A DNA stretch of 64,000 nucleotides from Pacificoceanicola sp049341065 (GTDB lineage Bacteria > Pseudomonadota > Alphaproteobacteria > Rhodobacterales > Rhodobacteraceae). The notes beneath the pieces are model-generated. The model saw only the letters and a program-made list of their open reading frames with translations. It made no database searches and was not told where the DNA came from. The position numbers and the translations under genes were made by a program. The first letter of the stretch is position 1. The number at the start of each line of letters is the position of its first letter. Positions 50,438 to 59,638 of this stretch are shown piece after piece. Location: the NCBI RefSeq assembly GCF_049341065.1, contig NZ_JBMPIX010000008.1, positions 1 through 64,000 on the forward strand, given 5' to 3'.

Positions 50438-51149
50438 CAAAGCCCGCCTCCTTCATCAAGGCGTCAGAGGCCGCTTCGACCTCTTGCTCAAGCCGGAGGT
50501 TGAAATCGGCCTGCGGCAAACCCGGCGGGATCGGCGGCAGGAATTCGACCACCGCCAGACCGGGTTTGCGATACACCCCGGTGCGCGGCCAGAAAACGCC
50601 GACATTTGTGGCGGCGGGAACGCAGGGTTGCTGCATCTGTTTGTACAGAACCGCCGCACCGACCTTGTAGGGTGCCTTTACCCCCGGCGCGATGCGCGTG
50701 CCTTGCGGATAGATGATCAACTGACCGGCCTCGGCCGCACCCTTTTGGACATCTTTCATCATCTTGGTAATCGCCTGCGCCCGTTTGCCCCGGTCCACCG
50801 GGACGCAACCAATGCGCCATGCGTAGAGGCCGATGAACGGCGTCCATAGCAATTCACGCTTCATGATGAACTTGGCGGCCGGAAGTGATCCGAAGATCAT
50901 GATGATGTCCAGAAACGACTGGTGCTTGGCGGCAATCAGCACCTCGCCCGAGGGTATCTCTCCGCGCACCTCGCTGCGCAGCCCGACCATCCACGATGCC
51001 GTCCAGCGTACCCAGCGCGTATATGTTCGGCAGGCATATCGCGCGGCATGGCGCGAGACCAAAGCGAATGGGAAAAAGACGATGCCAAGCACCGCCATCG
51101 CAAGATACATCTGGATCAAGAAGATCCAGGAGCGGATCCATTGCAGCAT
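50415..51149 (-). CDS. plsC: 1-acyl-sn-glycerol-3-phosphate acyltransferase
   Basis: Acylates lysophosphatidic acid to phosphatidic acid at the inner membrane. The 244-residue protein has an N-terminal transmembrane helix (about 8-30) and the motifs AKHQSFLDIIM near 74 (HX4D), GCVPVDRGKR near 113 and IIYPQGTRIAPG near 144, typical of PlsC. ATG overlaps the ftsX TGA (ATGA at 51149), so it belongs to the ftsE-ftsX-plsC operon. Confidence 0.94.
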   Translation of the reverse strand: MLQWIRSWIFLIQMYLAMAVLGIVFFPFALVSRHAARYACRTYTRWVRWTASWMVGLRSEVRGEIPSGEVLIAAKHQSFLDIIMIFGSLPAAKFIMKRELLWTPFIGLYAWRIGCVPVDRGKRAQAITKMMKDVQKGAAEAGQLIIYPQGTRIAPGVKAPYKVGAAVLYKQMQQPCVPAATNVGVFWPRTGVYRKPGLAVVEFLPPIPPGLPQADFNLRLEQEVEAASDALMKEAGFDAQTANT

Positions 51150-52054
51150 CAGTCAAGCCCCTCAAGTACGCGCCTTGCGGCAAAGCCGGTGGCCAGGAAA
51201 GCCACCAAGGCAGCCAGTGGCGGAACGAGAAACGGCCAAAGCCAATGCCAGCCCTGGAACCGCAAGCCGGTCAGGAAGTCGCCGGTATCCCCCGCGCCGG
51301 GCATCAACAGGATCGCGATCAACCCCAAGGCCGACCCAACGCCGGCGCCGATCAGCGTACGCAGAGTGAACCTGCGGACAAAAGCGCTGGCGATATAGCC
51401 GTCCGTCGCGCCGACCAGCCGCAAAACGGCGATCTCCCGCGAGTTGGCCGCCAGCGCGGCATTGGCCGCCAGCGTCACCATCGCGCCCGTAGTAGCGGCG
51501 ATCAACAGGATCGACAGCCAGCCCAGCGATCGCAGCCGCGCTGCCGCCGCAACCAGCGGGCGGCGCCAGCGAGTGTGTTCGTCCAGCACGGCGCCGGGCA
51601 CCTCGGCTTGCAGGCGCAGGCGCAGGCCTTCGCTGTCGTATTCGTCGTCGGCTTCGATCACTTCGATCAGTTGCGGCACCGGCAGGGTCTCGATTGGCAG
51701 GTCGGGGCCAAACCACGGCTCAAGCAGTGCCTTTTGTTCTTCATCAGTCAGTGCGCGGGCCGAGGCAATTCCGGGCGTTTGTTCAAGCACGCGCAAGGCG
51801 GCAGCGGTCTGTGCCGCCATCTGGTCGGCCGGGGCCGAGATGCGCAGCGTCGCACTGCGCGCCAATTCATGATCCCAGGCGCTGGCCAGCCGCCCAGAGG
51901 CCAGCGACAGCGCCAGGGCAAAGACCGTCAGAAAGGCCATGGCGCCGCTGGTGAACAGCGTCAGCCAGACGGTAAAACCCGCCGGGGGAACCACGCGGTC
52001 CGCGCCGGCATCGCGGGTCAGCACCGCGCGCATCATCTCGATCCAGGCGCTCAA
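51149..52054 (-). CDS. ftsX: Cell division protein FtsX
   Basis: A 301-residue membrane partner of FtsE. There are four transmembrane helices: one near residue 30-50 (WLTLFTSGAMAFLTVFALAL), a periplasmic loop of about 110 residues with the LRISAPADQ and IEVIEADDEYD segments, then three helices at the C terminus. The start is taken as TTG 52054 with AGGGG upstream, overlapping the FtsE stop (TTGA); ATG 52036 is the alternative. The further upstream in-frame extension is antisense-type noise. Confidence 0.88.
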   Translation of the reverse strand: MSAWIEMMRAVLTRDAGADRVVPPAGFTVWLTLFTSGAMAFLTVFALALSLASGRLASAWDHELARSATLRISAPADQMAAQTAAALRVLEQTPGIASARALTDEEQKALLEPWFGPDLPIETLPVPQLIEVIEADDEYDSEGLRLRLQAEVPGAVLDEHTRWRRPLVAAAARLRSLGWLSILLIAATTGAMVTLAANAALAANSREIAVLRLVGATDGYIASAFVRRFTLRTLIGAGVGSALGLIAILLMPGAGDTGDFLTGLRFQGWHWLWPFLVPPLAALVAFLATGFAARRVLEGLD

Positions 52055-52761
52055 AGGTCTGCCCCTGCAGCCTGAATACTGCGATTGGATATCCGCAGAA
52101 CGCGCGCCTGTACCTGCGCTTTGGCGGCCCGTATCAGGGCCAGATCGTGGGTGGCAATCATCACCGTCTTGCCCATCTTGTTCAGCTCGACAAGAAGCCG
52201 CAACAGACGCTGCGACATCTCCCAATCCACGTTGCCGGTGGGCTCGTCCGCAAGAATCACGTCGGGCGACAGGATCAGCGCGCGGGCCAGCGCGGCGCGT
52301 TGACGTTCGCCCCCAGACAATTCCGGCGGCAAAGCATCGGCGCGCCCTGTCAGGCCCACCCATGTCAAAAGCTCGTTGAGGTTATCCAGCTGATCCGGTG
52401 TCGCCTGCCCCGTCACGCTCAGCGGCAAGGCGATATTCTCGGAAACCGACAGGTGATCCAGAAATTGGCAATCCTGATGGACCACGCCGATCCTGCGCCG
52501 CGCATAGGCCACCGCATCGCGGTCAAATGTCGTCATGTCCTCACCGAACAGGCGCACGGACCCTTCGGTCGGCTTCAACGCGCCATAGCACAGCTTGAGA
52601 AAGGTCGTTTTGCCCGCACCCGATGGCCCCGTCAGAAAATGAAAGGACCCCGCAGCAAGTCTTAGGCTCAGATCCGTCAGCAGCGCTTCGCCACTGTAGG
52701 AATAGGCCACGTTGTCCAGCTCGATCACGTCTGTCTGCCCTGTTCCTGCCTTTGGGTTCAC
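52051..52761 (-). CDS. ftsE: Cell division ATP-binding protein FtsE
   Basis: The 236-residue ABC ATPase has Walker A TGPSGAGKTTFLKLCYGALK near 44-63, Q-loop VVHQDCQFLDHLSVSENIAL near 93-112, signature LSGGERQRAALARALI near 149, Walker B VILADEPTGNVD near 168 and the H-loop in MIATHDLALI. The LCYG in the Walker A helix and the TGNVDWEMS sequence are FtsE-specific. It starts with GTG 52761. It activates periplasmic hydrolases via FtsX. Divergent from the zinc-ribbon gene. Confidence 0.94.
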   Translation of the reverse strand: MNPKAGTGQTDVIELDNVAYSYSGEALLTDLSLRLAAGSFHFLTGPSGAGKTTFLKLCYGALKPTEGSVRLFGEDMTTFDRDAVAYARRRIGVVHQDCQFLDHLSVSENIALPLSVTGQATPDQLDNLNELLTWVGLTGRADALPPELSGGERQRAALARALILSPDVILADEPTGNVDWEMSQRLLRLLVELNKMGKTVMIATHDLALIRAAKAQVQARVLRISNRSIQAAGADL

Positions 52762-52880
52762 CCTATTTGCTACAGCTTCGCACAGGTTTCAATGTTCCGC
52801 TGTTAAGGATTGGACTTTTCCCCTACAGACAGGCAACTTATTGTAGAGAAAACGTTCCGTGGACGGGAAGAGGACTGGAC

Positions 52881-53813
52881 GTGAGCAGAATTCGGCTGAT
52901 CTGCCCCAATTGCGGCGCTCAATACGAGGTGCCTGTCGAGGTGATCCCTGAAGGCGGGCGCGACGTGCAATGTTCGAATTGCGCGCATACCTGGTTTCAA
53001 CGCCATCCTGACGACGATGTGGAATTGGCCGATGAACTTGGCCAGCCCAGCCCGGCAGAGGAATGGGACTCGCAAGATGATGCGCCGCCGGCGTCCGATG
53101 ATGCGGACGACCTCGAACAGGATGATGCGCCCGAAGCCCCGGCGCCAACCAAGCGCGGGCTTGATCCGCAGGTGGCCGAAGTTCTGCGTGAAGAGGCCGA
53201 GCGCGAGCGCCGTCAGCGCAAGGCCGAAGCCGCGTCTTTCGAAATGCAGCCCGATCTGGGTCTGCGTGATCCCGACCAAGACGAGCAGGCCCGCCGTTCG
53301 CGCGAAGCCCGCGAACGCATGGCCCATATCCGCGGCGAGGATTTGATTGAAGAGGAATCCGACGCTCCGGCCGAACAGCCCGAACCTGCGCAACCTCTCT
53401 CGGAGACAGCCTTGGCTGGTCGTGCCGCCGCCGAAGCCGCCGCCGCTGCCGCAGAATCCCGGCGCGAACTGTTGCCGGACGTGGAAGAGATCAACCAGAC
53501 CCTGCGCGCCAGTTCCGAGCCACGGGTCACCGATTCGAACGAAGGCCGGGTCACAGTCGAGGAGGCCGCCCCGCGCGCCAAAGGCGGGTTCTCTCGCGGC
53601 TTCTTTCTGGTGGTGCTTCTCTTCGCGCTTGCGATTGGCTCCTATGCCTCGGCCCCGCGCATCAAAGAGGCGCTGCCGCAGTCGGCTGCCGTAATGGATG
53701 CCTATGTCGCCAAGGTCGATGCCTTGCGGATCTGGCTGGACGCGAAGGTCACCACCCTGATGCACTCGCTTGACGGGATGAGTTCAGAGACGACCCCGGA
53801 AGACCAAGGTTAA
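52881..53813 (+). CDS. Zinc-ribbon (MJ0042-type) membrane protein
   Basis: A 310-residue protein with an N-terminal MJ0042 zinc ribbon (IRLICPNCGAQYEVPVEVIP and VQCSNCAHTWFQ, residues 1-42), a long acidic, Pro/Ala/Glu-rich disordered region (45-220), one transmembrane helix at about 236-255 (FFLVVLLFALAIGSYAS) and a short C terminus. GTG 52881 was chosen because it precedes the ribbon directly and has GAGG upstream. This architecture is frequent next to ftsE in Rhodobacteraceae. Function unknown; the ribbon is cytoplasmic. Confidence 0.86.
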   Translation: MSRIRLICPNCGAQYEVPVEVIPEGGRDVQCSNCAHTWFQRHPDDDVELADELGQPSPAEEWDSQDDAPPASDDADDLEQDDAPEAPAPTKRGLDPQVAEVLREEAERERRQRKAEAASFEMQPDLGLRDPDQDEQARRSREARERMAHIRGEDLIEEESDAPAEQPEPAQPLSETALAGRAAAEAAAAAAESRRELLPDVEEINQTLRASSEPRVTDSNEGRVTVEEAAPRAKGGFSRGFFLVVLLFALAIGSYASAPRIKEALPQSAAVMDAYVAKVDALRIWLDAKVTTLMHSLDGMSSETTPEDQG

Positions 53814-53831
53814 GACCTGGAAAATTGAAGG

Positions 53832-53857
53832 AAAGGGCGGGAAACTCCCGCCCTTTT
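53832..53857. terminator. Bidirectional terminator between convergent genes
   Basis: AAAGGGCGGGA (53832-53842), loop AAC, TCCCGCCCTTT (53846-53856) plus T. It ends both the zinc-ribbon gene (+) and tauC (-). Confidence 0.9.
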
Positions 53858-53874
53858 GCGTTTCTGCCAGCCGA

Positions 53875-55140
53875 TCAGCTCCGGCCTTTCCACGGCACCA
53901 GAGATTTTTCTGCCAACCGCATCAGGATATCGATACCAAAGCCGATCACGCCGATCAGGATGATCCCCATCAGCACGATATCGGTCTGCTGAAACTTGGA
54001 TGCGACCATGATCATCATGCCCGCGCCCTTTTCGGCGGCGACCAGTTCAGCGGCCACAACCGTTCCCCAACACACCCCCATTGCAACGCGCGCGCCTGTG
54101 AAAATCTCCGGAAGTGAATTCGGCACGATCACATGGCGCATGATCTGCACCTTGCTTGCGCCCAGCGAATAGGCCGCATGCACCTTCGAGATATTCACCC
54201 CCGACACCCCTGAGCGCGCAGAAATTGCCATGATCCAGAGCGCAGCAAGGAACAGCAGGATGATCTTGCCGGTCTCGCCAATCCCCGCCCAGATGATCAC
54301 CAGCGGGATCAGGGCCAAGGGCGGCACCGGGCGCATGAACTCGACAATCGGATCAAACCAGCCGCGAAACCAGTTCGACAGGCCCATGGCGTAGCCCAGC
54401 GGAATGCCCACCAGCGCGCCCAGTACAAAGCCCACCACGACGCGGAACAGCGAATAGCCCAAATGCTCCCACAGGGTGCTGCCGCGATACCCTTCGCTGG
54501 CAATCTCGGACAGGCGTGCAAGCACGGCCTCGGGGGCTGGCAGCCAGATCGGCTCCATCTGCCAGCCCTTGGCCGGTTCAAAGTTCAGCGTCCCTTTCGG
54601 CGACATGCCCACCCGGCCAAAGTCCGTCTGGACCGAGCCTCCGGGAGCAATGGGCTGGCCGTTGACCGCCACGACACGGTGGTTCGCGTCGCGCCCGAAG
54701 TCATCGTTCTTGTCTACTCGGATCAGCCCCGACCGCCATGCGCCGACGGTTTCGCTGTCGTTCTTGGCCCATCCGTCGCCCGGATCGACCTCGGGGGCAG
54801 TTACATCTTGCCCCACCTCAAAGACACGGACAGTTACGGTGGCATCGTCTGGCGCGACGCCGTCGGCCTCGGCGGTATAGGTAAATGTCGCGTCGCCCAT
54901 GAAAGGGCCCGGAGCGTGCAGGAAGGAGGGAATCAGCCTGGAGCCGGTGAAGGCCCCCCAAAGCAGGAAAATCGCAAGGATCGACACAACCGAGGCGATC
55001 CGGTTCGGGGTCACCGCGCTTTCGTCACCAAAGGTCACGGTCTTGAGCGAGGTGTAGTCGTTCACCGTTTTATGCGCGACGAATTTGACGATAAAGAAGG
55101 CGGCGACGAAGATCGCAACATAAAGCAGAAGGACGATCAT
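53875..55140 (-). CDS. tauC: Taurine-type ABC transporter permease with large N-terminal extension
   Basis: A 421-residue permease. The C-terminal half is a normal TauC/SsuC-type domain with five to six helices and the EAA loop VHAAYSLGASKVQIMRHVIV near 324-343. The N-terminal 180 residues are unusual for the family: helix at 3-21, helix at 47-65, then about 120 residues of predicted periplasmic beta-rich sequence (TYTAEADGVAPDDATVTVRV near 86-105). The typical length is about 260-290. Cotranscribed with tauB (4-bp overlap). Confidence 0.88.
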   Translation of the reverse strand: MIVLLLYVAIFVAAFFIVKFVAHKTVNDYTSLKTVTFGDESAVTPNRIASVVSILAIFLLWGAFTGSRLIPSFLHAPGPFMGDATFTYTAEADGVAPDDATVTVRVFEVGQDVTAPEVDPGDGWAKNDSETVGAWRSGLIRVDKNDDFGRDANHRVVAVNGQPIAPGGSVQTDFGRVGMSPKGTLNFEPAKGWQMEPIWLPAPEAVLARLSEIASEGYRGSTLWEHLGYSLFRVVVGFVLGALVGIPLGYAMGLSNWFRGWFDPIVEFMRPVPPLALIPLVIIWAGIGETGKIILLFLAALWIMAISARSGVSGVNISKVHAAYSLGASKVQIMRHVIVPNSLPEIFTGARVAMGVCWGTVVAAELVAAEKGAGMMIMVASKFQQTDIVLMGIILIGVIGFGIDILMRLAEKSLVPWKGRS

Positions 55141-55943
55141 GCGCTTTCCTCCGTGCGGCCCATGATTTCCTCTTCCATGTCCCAGATCATGCTGAGGATC
55201 TCTTCGCGTTTTGGCCCAAAGTCCGGGTGTTTCTTGACTTCACGCAGGTCTTGCCCGACCCCAAGATCGGCGAAGGGCAGATTGTATTCGCGGTGAATGC
55301 GGCCGGGGCGCGGCGCCATGACGATCAGGCGTTCGCCCAGCAAAAGGGCTTCTTCGACCGAGTGAGTGATCAGGATGATCGTCTTGCCGGTCTCTTTCCA
55401 AAGCTTCAGCACGAGGCTCTGCATCTTTTCGCGGGTCAGCGCATCCAGCGCGCCAAGCGGTTCGTCCATCAATATGACGTCCGGGTCATTGGCAAGGCAA
55501 CGGGCCAGCGCGACACGCTGCTGCATGCCGCCGGACAGCTCGTAAACCGCCTTTTCCTTGAAGTCGTGCAGGCCGACCACGTCCAAAAGGTGGTCGACGT
55601 TCGCCGCCCATTCCTGCTCGCGTTTGCCTGCCATGCGCGGCCCGAAACTGACGTTCGCACGCACATCCATCCATTCGAACAGGGCACCCTGCTGAAAGAC
55701 CATGCCCCGTTCGGCATCCGGGCCGGTCACGCGATGGCCATTCAGCGTCAGGGTGCCCTCGGTCGGGGCCAGAAAGCCCGCGACGATGTTCAGCAAAGTG
55801 GTCTTGCCGCAGCCCGAGGGGCCAAGCACGCTCATCAATTCGCCTTGCTTGATGTCCAGCGACACATCCTTGAGCGCCTGAACCGAGCTGCCGTTGGGCA
55901 GATCGAAGCGCATCGACAGGTTTTCTATGGTAAGTCCGCTCAT
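55137..55943 (-). CDS. tauB: Taurine-type ABC transporter ATP-binding protein
   Basis: A 268-residue ATPase of the nitrate/sulfonate/taurine family: Walker A LGPSGCGKTTLLN near 38, signature LSGGMQQRVALARCLA near 134, Walker B VILMDEPLGALDALTREKMQ near 155-174 and H-loop LITHSVEEAL. ATG 55943 (MSGLTIENLSMRF) is preferred over an upstream in-frame start. It lies between tauA and tauC, 106 bp after the tauA stop. Confidence 0.93.
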   Translation of the reverse strand: MSGLTIENLSMRFDLPNGSSVQALKDVSLDIKQGELMSVLGPSGCGKTTLLNIVAGFLAPTEGTLTLNGHRVTGPDAERGMVFQQGALFEWMDVRANVSFGPRMAGKREQEWAANVDHLLDVVGLHDFKEKAVYELSGGMQQRVALARCLANDPDVILMDEPLGALDALTREKMQSLVLKLWKETGKTIILITHSVEEALLLGERLIVMAPRPGRIHREYNLPFADLGVGQDLREVKKHPDFGPKREEILSMIWDMEEEIMGRTEESA

Positions 55944-56049
55944 GGCCTCCGCTCTTCTCAAAAGGAGCCTGAGGCTGATCAATTCTTTCAGCGAAAAATC
56001 GACTCAGCCTGAGACCCGCCGGAACCCAAAAGCCCGGCGGGCCGTGATC

Positions 56050-57057
56050 TTACATGCCGGATGCAGCTTGCAACGGTCCGGTGTTCACGTTCTCAGTATA
56101 GCTGTCCAGCGCGGCGTCGATGCTGCCTGCTTCAACAAAGACATCCGCGACGCCTTTCATGAACTCCTGCGCGCCGCCGCCCAGCCATTTGGCCGAAAGC
56201 TGTTCCTCGACGGTTGGGAAGATGAAGGTCGAAATCGTCGCCATAGTGGCGTCTTCGTCCATACCCGCATCCTTGGCGATGACCGGCAGCATCTTGGCGT
56301 GGTTCGCCTCATCCGCCCACATGGCGTTCGCTTCGGCAGTCACGGCGAGAAACTTGGCAACCATATCGGAATTTTCGGCCACCCAGCCCGACGGGCCCGA
56401 GGTCACGTCAAACACCAGAATGCCCAGATCTTCCTTCTCGGCGCCGGTCAAAAGCACGTTGCCATGCTCTTTCATCCGGCGCAGCGACCCACCCCAGCCA
56501 CAGGCCATATCGACCGAGCCCTGAGCGATCGCAGCCGCGCCATCCGGCGGCGCCATGTCCACGACTTCCATGCCGCTGATGTCCACACCGAAATGGTTCA
56601 TCTGCTTGAGGAACCCGTAATGCGCCGCGGTGCCCAGCGGCACGGCGACCTTCTTGCCCGCAAGTTCGCCGGCGCTGTCCTTGTCGATCTCAAGGTCTTC
56701 GCGCACAACGCAGTTGTCGTTGTCGGAATAGCTGACCGCAACGTCCAGCACCTGAAGATCCTGCCCGGCGCTTGTGGCCACCACAAAAGGCGGCACACCT
56801 TGCGACACGCTCAACTGCACATCGCCAGAGGCCATGGCAGCGCTCATCGCTGTACCGGTGTCGAAGCTCACCCAGTTGACGGTGGTGCCAAGCGCCTCAT
56901 CGTACATGCCCTCGACCTTGGCATATTCAAAGGGCATCGGCCATTCGAGGAAATACCCCACGGTCAGGCCCCCGTGGCTTTCTGCCATAGCGGCCTGCGC
57001 ACCGGCCAGCATGGCGAATCCGCCAACGGCCCCCATCAAAGCTGTCTTGAGTTTCAT
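56050..57057 (-). CDS. tauA: Taurine ABC transporter substrate-binding protein
   Basis: This 335-residue periplasmic protein has signal peptide MKLKTALMGAVGGFAMLAGA with cleavage near AMAESH. Family blocks: TVGYFLEWPMPFEYAKVEGM near 31-50, ASGDVQLSVSQGVPPFVVAT near 76-95 and MACGWGGSLRRMKEHGNVLL near 183-202. The TauA call is supported by the divergent taurine:pyruvate aminotransferase gene. ATG 57057 follows GGGAGA. Binding of other sulfonates cannot be excluded. Confidence 0.92.
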   Translation of the reverse strand: MKLKTALMGAVGGFAMLAGAQAAMAESHGGLTVGYFLEWPMPFEYAKVEGMYDEALGTTVNWVSFDTGTAMSAAMASGDVQLSVSQGVPPFVVATSAGQDLQVLDVAVSYSDNDNCVVREDLEIDKDSAGELAGKKVAVPLGTAAHYGFLKQMNHFGVDISGMEVVDMAPPDGAAAIAQGSVDMACGWGGSLRRMKEHGNVLLTGAEKEDLGILVFDVTSGPSGWVAENSDMVAKFLAVTAEANAMWADEANHAKMLPVIAKDAGMDEDATMATISTFIFPTVEEQLSAKWLGGGAQEFMKGVADVFVEAGSIDAALDSYTENVNTGPLQAASGM

Positions 57058-57432
57058 CAATAAAGTCTCCCCTGTTGCGCTCTGCCTGAAACAGGCCAGA
57101 GCAATATCAGCGCAGACCGATGGTCTGCCGCGTCCCGGCGCCTATTGTTAACGCTCTGCCCTGATCCGACCGGAAAACAGGCAACCGATCAATGTTTTTC
57201 ATGGACAAAGGGCTTCATTGGCAAAGCCAAAAACCGCGATTTGGGAAAGTCAAAACAACTTAACGCCTTGGAAAATAAAGCTTCCACCCAGAACAACAGC
57301 CTTCCCGGAAGGCCGTCAGGCGGTTTTTGGCCCTACAGAGATACCCCATCTGGACCTATCGGCTGCCCGATTTTATCGCTCATTTGCCTTTGATCAGCTA
57401 TGCTCAAACCAGCCCTGTCAGGAGGATCCCCC
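57058..57432. promoter_or_regulatory. Divergent tauA-tpa promoter region
   Basis: 375 bp without a gene, containing both promoters. CTGGACCTAT (57350-57359), 74 bp before the tpa ATG, resembles the CTGGACYTAA box I recall for the MocR-type regulator TauR of Rhodobacter (9 of 10 positions). No TauR gene is in the window. Confidence 0.4.
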
Positions 57433-58821
57433 ATGGACGGCACACTTTCGCAGAACGATCTGAGCCACGTGGTCGAGGCCGACAAGGCCCACGTCTGGCA
57501 CCATCTGGTTCAGCACAAAACCTTTGAAACCAAGGACCCGAACATCATCGTCGAGGGCAAAGGCATGCGCGTCTGGAACCAGGCGGGCAAGGAACATCTG
57601 GACGCAGTGTCCGGCGGCGTCTGGACGGTCAATGTTGGCTATGGCCGCGAATCGATTGCCAAAGCGGTGCATGACCAGATCCTCAAGATGAACTATTTCG
57701 CCGGTGCCGCGGGGTCGATCCCCGGTGCACTGTTCGCCGAAAAGCTGATCGAGAAGATGCCGGGTCAGTCGCGGGTCTACTATTGCAACTCCGGCTCCGA
57801 GGCGAATGAGAAAGCCTTCAAGATGGTCCGGCAGATCGCGCACAAGCGTTATGGCGGGCAAAAGCACAAGATCCTGTACCGCGATCGCGATTACCACGGC
57901 ACCACCATCGCCTGCCTCAGCGCGGGTGGTCAGGACGAGCGTGGGGCGCAGTATGGCCCCTTTACCCCCGGTTTCGTGCGTGTGCCGCATTGCCTTGAGT
58001 ATCGCGCAGCAGATCAGGGCGCGCCCACCGAGAATTATGGCGAATGGGCCGCCGATCAGATCGAACAGGTCATCCTGCGCGAAGGCCCCGATACTGTTGG
58101 CGCCCTATGCCTTGAACCCGTCACCGCAGGCGGTGGCGTCATCACCCCGCCCAGCGGCTATTGGCAGAAGGTTCAGGACATCTGCCGCAAGTACGACATC
58201 CTCCTGCATATCGACGAAGTGGTCTGCGGCGTGGGCCGCACCGGCAGCTGGTTCGGCTATCAGCAATACGGCATCGAACCCGACATGGTCACGATGGCCA
58301 AAGGTGTCGCCAGTGGCTATGCCGCCATTGCCTGCCTGACCACGACCGAAGCGGTGTTCGACATGTTCAAGGACGACGCCAGCGATCCGATGAACTACTT
58401 CCGCGACATCTCTACCTTTGGTGGCTGCACGGCTGGCCCTGCGGCTGCCTTGGAAAACATGCGCATCATCGAGGACGAAGGCCTTTTGCAGAACTGCACC
58501 GATATGGGCGACTACATGCTGGGCCGTCTTGGCGAATTGCAAGACAAGCACGCGGTGATCGGCGACGTGCGCGGCAAAGGCCTGTTCCTTGGCGCCGAAC
58601 TTGTCAGTGACCGCGCCGCCCGCACCCCTGCCGCCGAGGCGCTGGTGCAGGCCGTTGTTGGCGATTGCATGGGCCAGGGTGTCATTATCGGCGCAACCAA
58701 CCGCTCGGTTCCCGGGTACAACAATACGCTGTGCTTCTCGCCTGCGCTGATCGCCACCAAAGATGACATCGACCAGATCATTGAGGCGACCGATGGCGCA
58801 CTGACCCGTGTCTTCAAGTGA
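57433..58821 (+). CDS. tpa: Taurine:pyruvate aminotransferase
   Basis: Transfers the amino group of taurine to pyruvate, giving sulfoacetaldehyde and alanine. The 462-residue class III PLP enzyme has YYCNSGSEANEKAFKMVRQI near 115-134 (PLP phosphate), HIDEVVCGVGRTGSWFGYQ near 257 and MVTMAKGVASGYAAIAC near 284 with the PLP lysine. The N terminus (SHVVEADKAHVWHHLVQHK) matches Tpa of Rhodobacterales. ATG 57433 has AGGAGGA upstream. The next pathway steps (xsc, pta) are not in the window. Confidence 0.9.
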   Translation: MDGTLSQNDLSHVVEADKAHVWHHLVQHKTFETKDPNIIVEGKGMRVWNQAGKEHLDAVSGGVWTVNVGYGRESIAKAVHDQILKMNYFAGAAGSIPGALFAEKLIEKMPGQSRVYYCNSGSEANEKAFKMVRQIAHKRYGGQKHKILYRDRDYHGTTIACLSAGGQDERGAQYGPFTPGFVRVPHCLEYRAADQGAPTENYGEWAADQIEQVILREGPDTVGALCLEPVTAGGGVITPPSGYWQKVQDICRKYDILLHIDEVVCGVGRTGSWFGYQQYGIEPDMVTMAKGVASGYAAIACLTTTEAVFDMFKDDASDPMNYFRDISTFGGCTAGPAAALENMRIIEDEGLLQNCTDMGDYMLGRLGELQDKHAVIGDVRGKGLFLGAELVSDRAARTPAAEALVQAVVGDCMGQGVIIGATNRSVPGYNNTLCFSPALIATKDDIDQIIEATDGALTRVFK

Positions 58822-59506
58822 GCTGAACGAACTGGGGCTCCCCGTCGGCCTGCCGGTCGAGGGGGAGTATCCCCGCCCCCGCCCGCCGCATTCACTGCTA
58901 CAAGGCCAATACGGTGATCTCGTGCCCTTGGCGCCCCAGCATGCCGAGGGCCTGTTCGACGCGATGGCCCTGGACAGGGACGGTCGAGGCTGGACATATA
59001 TGCCGATCGGCCCTTGGCAAAGCTTGGAAGATGCCAAAACCTGGGTGACGCAGCACGCCGCGCTGGAAGATCCGCTGTTCTACGTTGTCCGCGACACCCA
59101 TGGCAGGCCTCTGGGCTTTTGTTCCTACCTGCGCATCACCCCCGCCGTCGGCACTATCGAGGTTGGCTGGATCAGGTACAGCCCCGCCCTGCAACGCACG
59201 CGCCTTGCGACCGAGGCGATGTATCTGATGATGCGCCACGTTTTCGAGGATCTGGGCTATCGCCGCTACGAATGGAAATGCGACGCACTGAATGCCCCGT
59301 CCAAAGCCGCGGCAGAGCGTCTTGGCTTCACCTACGAAGGCACCTTCCGCCAAGCCACGATTACCAAGGGACGCAACCGCGACACCGCGTGGTTTTCGAT
59401 CCTTGATAGCGAATGGCCCGCACTGAAGGCGCGCCTGGAAAACTGGCTCGCCCCGACGAATTTCACGTCGGACGGACAGCAAAAGCGCCGCCTTCAGGAT
59501 ATCTGA
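58808..59506 (+). CDS. GNAT-family N-acetyltransferase
   Basis: A 232-residue RimJ/RimL-type acetyltransferase: GFCSYLRITPAVGTIEVGWI near 98-117 (beta 4 with substrate region), RLATEAMYLMMRHVFEDLG near 130-148 (acetyl-CoA pyrophosphate loop is degenerate here) and KCDALNAPSKAAAERLGFTY near 157-176. GTG 58808 overlaps the end of tpa by 14 bp, so it is coupled to taurine degradation. A protein or amino-compound target is unknown. Confidence 0.87.
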   Translation: MSSSELNELGLPVGLPVEGEYPRPRPPHSLLQGQYGDLVPLAPQHAEGLFDAMALDRDGRGWTYMPIGPWQSLEDAKTWVTQHAALEDPLFYVVRDTHGRPLGFCSYLRITPAVGTIEVGWIRYSPALQRTRLATEAMYLMMRHVFEDLGYRRYEWKCDALNAPSKAAAERLGFTYEGTFRQATITKGRNRDTAWFSILDSEWPALKARLENWLAPTNFTSDGQQKRRLQDI

Positions 59507-59588
59507 ACACTGGTCGGTACGCGCTTGAGCGGAGACGTCGCGCAACAGGTGGGCAAGCGCACTATCCTTTGACGCGTATTTTCCAAAT

Positions 59589-59620
59589 GGAAAAGGGCCG
59601 CCCAAGGCGACCCTTTCCCA
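59589..59620 (-). terminator. Terminator downstream of the HU gene
   Basis: GGAAAAGGGCCGCC (59589-59602) pairs with GGCGACCCTTTCC (59607-59619) with one mismatch and a short loop. The ends are A/T-rich on the minus strand. Confidence 0.75.
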
Positions 59621-59638
59621 AATGCAATTTCGTCAGGA

